The translations under genes and the position numbers were made by a program. The notes under the pieces were generated by a model. That model saw only the letters and a list, made by a program, of their open reading frames with translations. It had not been told where the DNA came from and made no database searches. Shown here one piece after another: positions 33,982 to 41,349 of a stretch of DNA of 47,902 bases. The DNA is from Enterobacteriaceae bacterium LSJC7. Its GTDB lineage: Bacteria > Pseudomonadota > Gammaproteobacteria > Enterobacterales > Enterobacteriaceae. Where the stretch lies: positions 1 to 47,902 of the forward strand of contig AMFN01000024.1 in NCBI GenBank assembly GCA_000302695.1, in the 5' to 3' direction. Within the stretch, counting starts at the first letter, position 1; the number at the start of each line of letters is the position of its first letter.

Positions 33982-34182
33982 ATGAAAACCAGGGATGCAG
34001 TGAAATATGCCGGCGGAGTTGTTGAGCTGTGTACGTTGCTCAATTGTACCCGCGATGCAATCTACAAGTGGGGGTCTGATGTTCCCGAGCAACGCCAGTA
34101 CGAACTGGAAGTGAAAACGTCTGGTGCTCTGCAATCCGATTACACGCTGCATAAACAAAAGGGTACACCGCCGTGTCAGTAA
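33982..34182 (+). CDS. cro: Cro-like repressor
   Basis: 66 residues, first gene rightward from the operator region. MKTRDAVKYAGGVVELCTLLNCTRDAIYKWG is a Cro/YdaS-type helix-turn-helix (about 10-32). No good ribosome site is visible before the ATG. Expected to bind the operators at 33889-33929 and set the lytic/lysogenic switch. It overlaps the next GTG start by 10 bases. Confidence 0.82.
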   Translation: MKTRDAVKYAGGVVELCTLLNCTRDAIYKWGSDVPEQRQYELEVKTSGALQSDYTLHKQKGTPPCQ

Positions 34183-34814
34183 ATATACGTCCAGAGCTGG
34201 ACACGATGTCATCAGTGTTGATTTCTGCTACGCAGCAAATGCTGCGTGAAACGGGAGAGAGTTGCTCTTTTTTTGCGACTGAGCGGTTGATTCCCTCGCT
34301 TGAAGTGCAAGGCTTGATTAACACAACACCGTCTCATGTCACAGCAGGTGAGTATCTGCGCTGGCGGCAGCGCTGTATCAAACGAGCGCAACGGGTGCTT
34401 GCAGGTGATACCCCTATGCCAGCCGATTGGGTAGTGACATGGCTTGCGCAGTTGTCGCAACCGTACAGAGACAAATGCGCACAGAAATTAGCAGCATTGC
34501 AGGGATTAATGCAGATGCCGTTACCGCAGCGTAATCATGCGCGCGTAAATGCAGTGCGTGCAGAAATAGACACCATCACGCAACGTTTTGGAGCTGTACT
34601 GGCAAGCGCAGCTCCAGCACATGATGGTGTGTATGACCAGTCCGATTGCAGGAGAGAGTTACGACTATTACAGAACCGTTTACTTGACCTGTACCAGCAA
34701 ATCGGGTGCGAGATGGCAAACATAGAGGCCGCTACAGGAATTATTCCGGACAGCATCACTATTTCATCACGTAGTCCGTTGTGCCAACCAGGAGGTGCCA
34801 GTGTTGCAGTTTAG
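34173..34814 (+). CDS. Hypothetical early protein after cro
   Basis: 213 residues from GTG 34173, with AAAAGGG 10 bases upstream. Helical; segments such as EYLRWRQRCIKRAQRVLAG and MPADWVVTWLAQLSQPYRDKCAQKLAAL alternate with Gln-rich stretches. By position, just after a cro-type gene, it could be the CII or YdaT-type regulator, but I see no firm signature. It overlaps the antitermination gene, whose AGGAGG lies in its end. Confidence 0.65.
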   Translation: MSVNIRPELDTMSSVLISATQQMLRETGESCSFFATERLIPSLEVQGLINTTPSHVTAGEYLRWRQRCIKRAQRVLAGDTPMPADWVVTWLAQLSQPYRDKCAQKLAALQGLMQMPLPQRNHARVNAVRAEIDTITQRFGAVLASAAPAHDGVYDQSDCRRELRLLQNRLLDLYQQIGCEMANIEAATGIIPDSITISSRSPLCQPGGASVAV

Positions 34815-35466
34815 CTATGTCAGAAAGGAATTGACCGAAGCGCTGCTGTCGTATTCAAAGCTTGGGTGTAATCAGATTGTAACAATGGCAGAGCGAGCCG
34901 GTCAGGCAGCTGATTTTTTATGCACGCCTCAGCGAAAAATAGAAATCGGTAATACGTTTATTACAGTTGATGCCGAACCGGTGCATTGCACTGAGGGGCG
35001 TCCGTACCGCGGTAGTTCAGTACCAGTATCACCGTTTATTTTCAGTCAGATCGCGTGGCGTCGTGCGCTCCATGTACTGCCACGGCCATATCAGGCGTGG
35101 CTTCATTATTGCTATGGAGATTCAACCAGTTTTACCCATCAGGTTGATATCAGCAGGCATTTGTGGGAAGCGTTTTTAGTCTGCGTTAAATCTGGCGAAA
35201 GCAAACGCTGCAGCACAACCACCCAGGAACGTATTAAGAAACTTGTCTGGCTCTCAGTGCAGGAAACAAAGCACACAATAAATAGAGGTGAGCCACGTTA
35301 TACCTCAGCAGATCTGGCAGCGTTATGCGGTGTTGAAAATGGAAACTGGCGAGAAAATTATCAACCGAGATGGATTCTGTTGAAAACAATATGTGAACAG
35401 ATAGATCGGGAGGCATTGATATATGTCGAGCAGCTACGGAACACCGCGCGCCGCAATCGGAATTGA
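34801..35466 (+). CDS. Q: Antitermination protein Q-like
   Basis: 221 residues from GTG 34801; GTG 34795 and TTG 34804 are alternatives, and AGGAGG at 34790-34795 best serves 34801 or 34804. The central IAWRRALHVLPRPYQAWLHYCYGDSTSF with KLVWLSVQETKHTIN and DLAALCGVENGNWRENYQPRW is the pattern of phage antitermination Q proteins that let RNA polymerase pass terminators in the late operon. The many strong terminators in the late genes (4036, 5347, 6685, 17475, 43658) agree with a need for antitermination. Confidence 0.8.
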   Translation: MLQFSYVRKELTEALLSYSKLGCNQIVTMAERAGQAADFLCTPQRKIEIGNTFITVDAEPVHCTEGRPYRGSSVPVSPFIFSQIAWRRALHVLPRPYQAWLHYCYGDSTSFTHQVDISRHLWEAFLVCVKSGESKRCSTTTQERIKKLVWLSVQETKHTINRGEPRYTSADLAALCGVENGNWRENYQPRWILLKTICEQIDREALIYVEQLRNTARRNRN

Positions 35467-35725
35467 AATCCCGATATGCCTGTGTCGAGTAGTGATGAAG
35501 CGCACCGCAACTCAGCCCAAAATGAGACGTATCAAAGCAATAAATGAATATCAGATGTATTGCCCAAGCTGTGGCTTTTATACACATCATGACTGGTGCA
35601 AACAGGCAGTAATAGCTGAGTGGTGTGGGGCAAACAGACCAGGTGATGAGCATATAGAAAATCTCTGGCGTCAGCGATATGAGCGCCAGCAGCAGGAAAA
35701 TACTGCAATACAAAAATATCTGTGA
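35423..35725 (+). CDS. Hypothetical protein with CPSC zinc-like motif
   Basis: 100 residues overlapping the Q-like gene by 44 bases, with GGGAGG 9 bases before ATG. Its central MYCPSCGFYTHHDWCKQ has two Cys pairs and His residues that may bind one metal. N-terminus basic. No family recognised. The start of an AT-richer gene block. Confidence 0.65.
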   Translation: MSSSYGTPRAAIGIEIPICLCRVVMKRTATQPKMRRIKAINEYQMYCPSCGFYTHHDWCKQAVIAEWCGANRPGDEHIENLWRQRYERQQQENTAIQKYL

Positions 35726-35726
35726 C

Positions 35727-35742
35727 TGGGACCGCGGTCCCG
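35727..35742. repeat. SopB centromere-like palindrome, copy 7
   Basis: TGGGACCGCGGTCCCG between a stop and the GGAGGG ribosome site of the next gene. Confidence 0.8.
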
Positions 35743-35752
35743 CGGAGGGAAA

Positions 35753-36001
35753 ATGCTGCTAAATGAAGATATGGCGGCGCGGGTCGGCTATACCCCGCCG
35801 AGTGTGGATTTTACACAAGAATATTTATTTCACCTACGTGGAAGTGTCGGGCAGCGCCCAAAATTAATTATTTGCGATGAGCCTATTTCATGTTCAGCGG
35901 AACGAAAGACAGGACGGCAAATAGCAATGGATAGAGCCAGAAATAAAGCTAATGGGAAAAGGAAATTTAATGAAAACATTCAGAAATATGCATCCGTATA
36001 A
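35753..36001 (+). CDS. Hypothetical protein
   Basis: 82 residues with CGGAGGGA before the ATG. N-terminus MLLNEDMAARVGYTPPSVDFTQEYLFHLRGSVGQRPKL; C-terminus basic (ERKTGRQIAMDRARNKANGKRK). No recognised family; overlaps the rdgC-like start by 32 bases. Confidence 0.6.
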   Translation: MLLNEDMAARVGYTPPSVDFTQEYLFHLRGSVGQRPKLIICDEPISCSAERKTGRQIAMDRARNKANGKRKFNENIQKYASV

Positions 36002-36884
36002 TTATGATGGGATGATGCCGGATAATATTAAAGAGTTGATAAGTAAGCGTGGTTTTGATGGCCTGTCCGATTCGGATCGAGAGGGTGCAGGTTGGGCACA
36101 GTTAGTTAATGGTGAGCGTATTTTGATGGTAGATGGCAGGATATTAGTTAAATATCATCATGCAGTCCGTGAACCTAATCGCGCGGCGGTATTGCACTTG
36201 GCTAATGAACGCGAACAAAAAGCATTAGAAGAAGGTAGAGAAATTACAAAGGAATTACAGGAAGAATTGGAAGATCAGGTTATGAATGAGATTATAAAAT
36301 ATGCTCCTGTGAAAAATGAATCCGTATATATTCTGATCTGTCCTGATGATAATTTATTGCTAACATCAGCCAGCTCGGCTAAAAAATCCGAAGATGCATG
36401 CTCATACCTTCGTCGAACGATTGAGACCCTTCCTGTCACTCCCTGGGGAGATAACTCACATCTGTCAGCAGTTATTACGGCATGTCTGGCCTCTGAGGGA
36501 GCAGATTCGATTTGTAATCTGCCAGAGAATTTAGTGATCAACACATATGGTAAAACCGTACTGACTGGTGATGATAATTCACTAAAAATTATATTAGATG
36601 GTGTCAGCAACAACACGCCGGAGGCCAGACAAGTTATTGACGGCATGATCGTTCGCTCGGTTGAAATGGATCTAGTTCACCGCCCCAATAATGGTCAGCT
36701 GAAAAATCTAGCCTCATTCATGCTGCATATACCAGCACGTGGAAATGTTCATCTGAAGGCATTTGATTATGATGATGACTCAACGGATGAAGTGGAATGT
36801 TCTGGCCAGAAATACATTACGGAAATGCTCCTTGTTGCAAAATATACAAAAGAAATTTTGCATGGCTTGCAGAATATTAATTAA
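35970..36884 (+). CDS. rdgC: RdgC-like recombination-associated protein
   Basis: 304 residues from ATG 35970 (AAAGGA before it). Similar in layout to E. coli RdgC (303 residues): ELISKRGFDGLSDSDREGAGWAQ, the long charged helix EREQKALEEGREITKELQEELEDQVMNEI, the signature TSASSAKKSEDACSYLRRTIETLPVTPW, and a C-terminal FDYDDDSTDEVECSGQ-KYITEM region. RdgC forms a ring around duplex DNA and limits RecA. In a phage with hairpin ends it may protect or regulate recombination; inference. AT-rich, suggesting acquisition. Confidence 0.85.
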   Translation: MKTFRNMHPYNYDGMMPDNIKELISKRGFDGLSDSDREGAGWAQLVNGERILMVDGRILVKYHHAVREPNRAAVLHLANEREQKALEEGREITKELQEELEDQVMNEIIKYAPVKNESVYILICPDDNLLLTSASSAKKSEDACSYLRRTIETLPVTPWGDNSHLSAVITACLASEGADSICNLPENLVINTYGKTVLTGDDNSLKIILDGVSNNTPEARQVIDGMIVRSVEMDLVHRPNNGQLKNLASFMLHIPARGNVHLKAFDYDDDSTDEVECSGQKYITEMLLVAKYTKEILHGLQNIN

Positions 36885-36895
36885 CTGCAACCGCT

Positions 36896-37099
36896 ATGCG
36901 TAACGACTGGTTTTTCCAAGGACCAATGAGTGAGTCGGACGCCACTAACCTCATCAATATTTATAGACAGAGAGGGCGTCGTGCTGAAATACGAGACTCA
37001 TTCGACATTGGAAAAAAAATTGTGATGGTTTGGCTGCCCGTTATGAATAGGCGGCCAAAAAAATCACGAACATATCAACACACAATCTGGAATAGATAA
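36896..37099 (+). CDS. Hypothetical protein
   Basis: 67 residues (MRNDWFFQGPMSESDATNLINIYRQRGRRAEIRDS...), ending next to the exonuclease ATG. Basic C-terminus (NRRPKKSRTYQHTIWNR). Weak ribosome site; unknown function. Same direction and composition as its neighbours. Confidence 0.55.
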   Translation: MRNDWFFQGPMSESDATNLINIYRQRGRRAEIRDSFDIGKKIVMVWLPVMNRRPKKSRTYQHTIWNR

Positions 37100-37708
37100 A
37101 TGAATGCTCAGAAACAAATCCTGGAAATTATTGTAAAAAATTGGCTTGATAGTAACTTAGTCATATTAGATACAGAAACCACCGGACTAGGGCCGCAGGC
37201 GGAAATAGTTGAAATTGCGGTCATAGATATGAATGGCACCGTTTTATTAAACAGCCTAGTTAAACCTAATCGACCTGTGCCGAAAAAAATCACGGAAATT
37301 AATAATATTACAAATGAGATGCTTCATGATGCGCCAGCCTTTGAACATATCTATGTAAATTTAATGGATTTACTATCAAAACATGGAAAATTTATTGCGT
37401 GGAATGCAAAGTTCGATGCACGAATGATTATGCAAAGCGCAGCCGCCGCCAATCTATATAACACTGTATCTGCGAATTACATTATTAAACTTTTTAATGA
37501 TATTCGTGACCATGCAGTTGACGCTCAGCATATTTATTCAATTTGGTATGCCCAGGAAGCAGAAAGGGGATACCGCCGGCAGCGTTTAGTACACGCAGCT
37601 GAACAACAGAACGTAACAGTTGACGGTACGCCACACCGCGCCCTTGCAGACTGCCTGACAACATTGGAAGTACTGCGTGCAATGGTGGGAGGCAATAATG
37701 GCGAATAA
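37100..37708 (+). CDS. 3'-5' exonuclease, DEDDh (DnaQ-like)
   Basis: 202 residues. All five residues of the RNase T/DnaQ superfamily are present: Asp24 and Glu26 (ILDTETTGLGPQAEIVEIAV), Asp106 (WNAKFDARMI), His179 and Asp184 (PHRALADCLTTLEVL). It should remove nucleotides from single-strand 3' ends. No polymerase partner is encoded. It follows rdgC, so a role in repair/recombination of replication intermediates is plausible. Confidence 0.9.
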   Translation: MNAQKQILEIIVKNWLDSNLVILDTETTGLGPQAEIVEIAVIDMNGTVLLNSLVKPNRPVPKKITEINNITNEMLHDAPAFEHIYVNLMDLLSKHGKFIAWNAKFDARMIMQSAAAANLYNTVSANYIIKLFNDIRDHAVDAQHIYSIWYAQEAERGYRRQRLVHAAEQQNVTVDGTPHRALADCLTTLEVLRAMVGGNNGE

Positions 37709-37955
37709 CACAATGAAACGAGAGGATCGTTACTACGTTCTGAAAACGTCAGACATTCACGACGCGTTCGTGCGTGGACTCATTTCCTCAGAAACTCTTA
37801 ATGAACTGGAAAAGGCCGCGCTTGCAGTAATACAAGTTCGCAAGCTGCGCGGCAAAGACGAGCTGGCATGCGTTGTTGTTGAAAGTGACTGGCCCGAGCA
37901 TGAGGTGGTGTGGGGCATGATTGAGGCGCGCATGGCAGGGGGTAGGCTGCAATGA
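37698..37955 (+). CDS. Hypothetical protein
   Basis: 85 residues from ATG 37698 (MANNTMKREDRYYVLKTSDIHDAFVRGLIS), with GGGAGG upstream; overlaps the exonuclease. Helical with a central VIQVRKLRGKDELACVVVESDWPEHEVVW. Resembles small accessory proteins widespread in enterobacterial phages, function unknown. The next ATG overlaps its stop. Confidence 0.65.
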   Translation: MANNTMKREDRYYVLKTSDIHDAFVRGLISSETLNELEKAALAVIQVRKLRGKDELACVVVESDWPEHEVVWGMIEARMAGGRLQ

Positions 37956-38557
37956 ATAACACAACAACCAGTGTTGTAATGATGGACTCTCCGGAGGCTG
38001 CAACAATTCAGACCGTAACCGGTTGGGTTGACCGGCATGGTCACTTCTGGGGTGATGATGAAAGCATGGCTCGCTTTGCCGGTAGCACTCACCAGCATTG
38101 TGACAAGAACCCCGAACATGGGATCCGGGCGAACAATAGCTACTGCGATGCCTGCTTTGAAGAGCGCGAGTTGACGCGCTTTATGGCGATGGAACGTCAG
38201 CCCTGGGATGGAGTAACAATGCTGAACCTACATGGCACGGACACGTATTTCGGTGACGCAGATGACCTCCGCGATTATTGCACAGAAAACGGCATATACC
38301 CTGAACAGTTAAAGTTAGTGGTCTGTACCCCTAACTACCCACGCGAGATAGACGGCTGTGACTATTATTATGACGATTTGCCTGACGGGGGCGATTTGCC
38401 GCTAGCACTCCAGGAGGCGTTTGACAATTTAAATGAGGCTATCCGGGCCAGTGAGCCGCTATCGTGGTCTCCGGGAAATATTGCCGCAGTTATCTCTGAC
38501 GACATTTTGACGCAGAGCGAGCGTCAGGTGCTGGAGGCCCGCAGCAATGGCGAATAA
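37952..38557 (+). CDS. Hypothetical protein, four-cysteine N-terminal region
   Basis: 201 residues. The N-terminal half holds HQHCDKNPEHGIRANNSYCDACFEERELTRF, a cluster of Cys/His that may bind zinc, and the rest is acidic (YYYDDLPDGGDLPLALQEAF). No family recognised; possibly one of the mosaic early-region proteins shared among lambdoid phages (Ead/Eae-like). Coupled to both neighbours by overlaps. Confidence 0.65.
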   Translation: MNNTTTSVVMMDSPEAATIQTVTGWVDRHGHFWGDDESMARFAGSTHQHCDKNPEHGIRANNSYCDACFEERELTRFMAMERQPWDGVTMLNLHGTDTYFGDADDLRDYCTENGIYPEQLKLVVCTPNYPREIDGCDYYYDDLPDGGDLPLALQEAFDNLNEAIRASEPLSWSPGNIAAVISDDILTQSERQVLEARSNGE

Positions 38558-38813
38558 ATACTACATACATCCCGGCGATGCCCGGCTGGACCGCAGAAAC
38601 CGCTTGGGCGACACGATACCCGTCATAGATGTTTACAGCTCGGATGGCGACATTGTTTTAATGTTGCCGGGTTCGCTCTCTGATGCTGATGTGCACGAAG
38701 TGCTGCGCGAAATCAACAGGATTTACACATCAGGATTTAGAGCTGGCGAACGTAGCCGCAGCCGGGAATTTAGAGCGTTATTAGCTGATGGGGTGCCACG
38801 CAATGACGAATAA
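38547..38813 (+). CDS. Hypothetical protein
   Basis: 88 residues, start overlapping the previous gene by 11 bases. Globular with VIDVYSSDGDIVLMLPGSLSDADVHEVLREINRIYTSGFRAGERSRSREFRALL. The central part resembles small phage proteins of unknown role. It overlaps the next gene by 11 bases. Confidence 0.65.
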   Translation: MANKYYIHPGDARLDRRNRLGDTIPVIDVYSSDGDIVLMLPGSLSDADVHEVLREINRIYTSGFRAGERSRSREFRALLADGVPRNDE

Positions 38814-39465
38814 CACAACAACCAGCGCTTACGAACTGATAGCCGAGGCCTGGCGTTTGATTGACGGCCAGGACCCGGCAACAGCGGCATGGCATTACGC
38901 TGCGTCAGTATGGATAAATGCTCACAATCGTGCAGGGGAATCAAACAACGCTCAGCCAGCCGAGCAGTCGCTATCCGGCACCGAGGCCGCGCCAGCACTG
39001 AATTACGCAGCAAAAAAGGCTGCGTCGCTTGCCACCACGTCGTCGGTAGTACTGGATGAGGCGCAATCACGTGAGCTTTTTGAAAAATGGTGCACCGTAA
39101 ATATTGAGCGCAACAAGTGGCATCCAGAGTTCTACGCGGGCTGGCCAGCGCGCATGCAATGGGATGCATGGACCGCCTGCCGTGCCGCAATGCTCACGAC
39201 GGCAGGGATCGAATGGCTTGGATTCGACCTTGCAGAAACGGTAATACCGGGGGGATGGAAACTGGTGCCAGTTAAACCCACCGAGGACATGATTATTGCC
39301 GGGTTTGAGTCAGAGCCTGACGAGTTTTTTAGCCCGCCGGAAGTATGGGAGGAATACTCACAACTAATGCCTGGATGTCATCAAGCAGCGTACAGAGCGA
39401 AATTATGTTGGTCCGCGATGATGAATAAAGCCCCGGACTACCCGGCGCAGGAGGATGGACAGTGA
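38803..39465 (+). CDS. Hypothetical protein with phage-mosaic C-terminal module
   Basis: 220 residues from ATG 38803. The middle (FEKWCTVNIERNKWHPEFYAGWPARMQWDAWTACRAAML) and the C-terminal GWKLVPVKPTEDMIIAGFESEPDEFFSPPEVWEEY...CWSAMMNKAP are modules commonly swapped among enterobacterial phage accessory proteins. No enzymatic motif is visible. Upstream ribosome site GGGG is weak. It overlaps the next GTG by 4 bases. Confidence 0.65.
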   Translation: MTNNTTTSAYELIAEAWRLIDGQDPATAAWHYAASVWINAHNRAGESNNAQPAEQSLSGTEAAPALNYAAKKAASLATTSSVVLDEAQSRELFEKWCTVNIERNKWHPEFYAGWPARMQWDAWTACRAAMLTTAGIEWLGFDLAETVIPGGWKLVPVKPTEDMIIAGFESEPDEFFSPPEVWEEYSQLMPGCHQAAYRAKLCWSAMMNKAPDYPAQEDGQ

Positions 39466-39692
39466 CGACGGACACTTTACTTAAAGTGCTGGCCTCTCGT
39501 TCGGCAAAAAGCATCGCAGCCGGGGGCGATGGTTACATATCGACTGCAACACTAATTTTTGACGTAGGAAGGAGCACGCGCGCGGTGCGCCGTATTCTTG
39601 ATACGGCACTGGCCAGCGGTGCTGTTGAGCGCCGTTCTGGCGGAGATGGCAGGCCATACAGCTATAAAGCGACGGAGGTTACATGCTCCTGA
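39462..39692 (+). CDS. Small HTH-like protein
   Basis: 76 residues from GTG 39462, which overlaps the previous stop (GTGA). Residues about 24-60 (DGYISTATLIFDVGRSTRAVRRILDTALASGAVERRSGGDGRPYSY) look like a winged helix-turn-helix with recognition helix and wing. It could be a DNA-binding regulator; alternative explanation is a non-specific small accessory fold. Confidence 0.6.
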   Translation: MTTDTLLKVLASRSAKSIAAGGDGYISTATLIFDVGRSTRAVRRILDTALASGAVERRSGGDGRPYSYKATEVTCS

Positions 39693-40327
39693 CTCATCGC
39701 AGCAAGACATCTGGCGAGTTGCGCGATAGTTGGCGCACAGACCCGCGGATTGCGGCGGGTCTTTTTAGTTTGCTTCGCCCATGCAGTATTGATTGTTGTG
39801 CCAGTCATGATAATCACTTATTGCCAGATTATTTTACACGTGAGGACAACTGCCTCCAGATCGACTGGTTAGCAGAGGCGCATAGCCGAATGGTTGAGCC
39901 AGCCTTGTTTGCGAACCCTCCGTTCTCACGCGTAGATGTTCGTGCGGCCGTTCCGCACAACGGTATGTCTAATTTTTTCGATAAGGCCCGCAAGGAGGCA
40001 GAAAAGGGGGTCTATTCACAATGGCTGTTTCGCGCCCGTCCTGGTGAAAATTGGTTTCCTTGGCGCCATGCGAGCAGGATCTGGTTCATTGTTGGGCGTA
40101 TCGGTTTTGTTGATGCAGAGACAGGGCTAGTCGATACAGAACAAACGGAGAATCATGCTGTGGCTGAGTTCATTCCGGGAGAGCGGCCATTTTTGGCACA
40201 TGGATTGCCGATAAATAGAGATGACATCATTGCAGCCGGCGAACGTGCGCTAAAAACATCAAGATACCCCATGCTTAACAAGCGGTTTCTGGAGTTGCAA
40301 AGCAATCAAACAGGTTTTTATTCTTGA
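39683..40327 (+). CDS. dam: Phage DNA N6-adenine methyltransferase (Dam-type)
   Basis: 214 residues with GGAGG before the ATG. The Phage_N6A_MTase pattern is visible: RTDPRIAAGLFSLL, DCCASHDNHLLPDYFTREDNCLQIDW, catalytic NPPF (FANPPFSRVD, about residue 76), and the C-terminal SRIWFIVGRIGFVDAETG. The usual DPPY/NPPY tyrosine is replaced by Phe, which is tolerated in some members. A terminator-like hairpin lies in codons 19-27. Methylation may protect from restriction or mark origin DNA. Confidence 0.8.
   Translation: MLLTHRSKTSGELRDSWRTDPRIAAGLFSLLRPCSIDCCASHDNHLLPDYFTREDNCLQIDWLAEAHSRMVEPALFANPPFSRVDVRAAVPHNGMSNFFDKARKEAEKGVYSQWLFRARPGENWFPWRHASRIWFIVGRIGFVDAETGLVDTEQTENHAVAEFIPGERPFLAHGLPINRDDIIAAGERALKTSRYPMLNKRFLELQSNQTGFYS
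39739..39766 (+). terminator. Terminator-like hairpin inside dam-like gene
   Basis: AGACCCGC / GCGGGTCT perfect 8-bp stem, 8-base loop, T5 directly after. It lies within the first 30 codons, so it could act as an attenuator or a ribosome-linked control. Coding through it is intact. Confidence 0.5.
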
Positions 40328-40674
40328 TTGCAAGCGGATTTTTGATGTGGGCTCTAGCCACATTTAGACATCAACGGCAGCATGCTCTTTTTTATCATAA
40401 TGTGTGTATTGCACAGAGAAATAGAGATGAGGTTTCTCTGTTTTATCCGTTCAATTATCTCATTGGCATGAAATTTTTAAGACTCATCAAGAACTTACAA
40501 GAAAGTTTAAAATATTGTTATTGTCAACTTTAAGGAAACTATATTGTTACGCTATTGCCATGTTGTGTATTGAAATATAGATTATTTTTGGATGTTGGTA
40601 GTAATTGTTGGAAATATTGGACGCTAGTTAACTTTTTGTTCTGGAAGACTTTTTGTAATTTATGGAAAGCTGTT
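40328..40674. other. AT-rich gap without convincing gene
   Basis: Strongly AT-rich. Two ORFs (about 69 and 68 residues) exist on the plus strand but have no ribosome site, skewed Cys/Phe/Tyr content and no recognisable family, so I do not call them. A TATTGTTACGC near 40542 resembles the telomere-region repeats once. Promoter-like elements are dense towards the right end. Confidence 0.5.
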
Positions 40675-40701
40675 TACTGTATAAATAAACAGTACTACAA
40701 T
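40673..40701 (+). promoter_or_regulatory. LexA-boxed promoter
   Basis: LexA box core CTGTATAAATAAACAG (40677-40692; 6 of 8 central bases match the consensus), with TA flanks on both sides. It fills the spacer of a promoter: TTTACT (40673-40678), spacer 17, TACAAT (40696-40701). LexA should therefore block it. First candidate target: the gene at 40792. Confidence 0.75.
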
Positions 40702-40791
40702 ATAGTTTTTCAGGCATTTACGCTGGCAAAGGTAAATACCAGGGGAGCTTGGTGCGTTTAGTCGTACTGGCTAGTCCGGAGGGAAATTTTG

Positions 40792-41025
40792 ATGAATCAT
40801 ATAATGATGTGCAGCTCAGACGCCCTGGGGCAGAAATTACGCGAGCTACATGCTTTGCTACAGATTGTTCACAGAACTTTGGATAGCAGTGACAGCAGCA
40901 TTTTCATAGCAGAATCTATAGATCTGATGAGTGCGGCATGCGGGATGACGCATGATTGCGAGTTATTGCGTCAGCGCATGGATGCCGAGCTTTATCAGCA
41001 GAATAGTAAATACTACGCCCAGTAG
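40792..41025 (+). CDS. Small helical protein, putatively SOS-controlled
   Basis: 77 residues from ATG 40792 with CGGAGGGA 7 bases before. It shares the SSDSSIF-ESIDLM pattern with the gene at 14030 in the anti-immunity operon, so the two are probably paralogs. The promoter at 40673 carries a LexA box. It could be a SOS-induced regulator of lysogeny or cell division. A 44-codon GTG ORF (40753) overlaps it in another frame. Function unknown. Confidence 0.65.
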   Translation: MNHIMMCSSDALGQKLRELHALLQIVHRTLDSSDSSIFIAESIDLMSAACGMTHDCELLRQRMDAELYQQNSKYYAQ

Positions 41026-41041
41026 AGAAATTATGAAGTAG

Positions 41042-41057
41042 TGGGACCGTGGTCCCA
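41042..41057. repeat. SopB centromere-like palindrome, copy 8
   Basis: TGGGACCGTGGTCCCA between the convergent ends of the SOS-linked gene and the antitoxin-like gene. Confidence 0.8.
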
Positions 41058-41061
41058 CGCA

Positions 41062-41349
41062 TTAGTACAGCGGTTTAAAATCAATGTCTGCGCCACACGC
41101 GGTTGCGAATCTGCTCAGGGTCTTAACACTGGCATTGAGCGGATTTGCCATGAGACTATTAATTCCTGACTGGCTAATGTTCATTCTCTTTGCTATTTGC
41201 TGACGACGTAGGCCAGAACGCTGCTCTATCTCATCGAGCACGGCCAGCAGCGCTAACTCCTTGTCTGCCTCATTGTAACCACGGATTGCTTCCGGGGTGT
41301 TCAGCAGATCAGATCTCATTTCATCTAATGTAATGCCTTTAACTTTCAT
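41062..41349 (-). CDS. HigA-like antitoxin (HTH)
   Basis: 95 residues. Xre-type HTH at about 45-82 (GLRRQQIAKRMNISQSGINSLMANPLNASVKTLSRFATACG). It lies downstream of and overlaps the toxin-like gene by 11 bases, the reverse order typical of higBA. It should neutralise the toxin and repress the promoter. No start-site uncertainty; a good GGAGATG context occurs (AGGAGATGAACG before the ATG). Confidence 0.85.
   Translation of the reverse strand: MKVKGITLDEMRSDLLNTPEAIRGYNEADKELALLAVLDEIEQRSGLRRQQIAKRMNISQSGINSLMANPLNASVKTLSRFATACGADIDFKPLY

Noticed and set aside
40324-40761. Two ORFs of about 69 and 68 codons in the AT-rich gap
   Set aside because: No ribosome sites, odd composition (Cys/Phe/Tyr), no coupling, and the second runs through the LexA-boxed promoter.
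40753-40887. 44-codon GTG ORF with AGGGGAG upstream
   Set aside because: Overlaps the better-supported gene at 40792 in another frame; the start spacing is poor.
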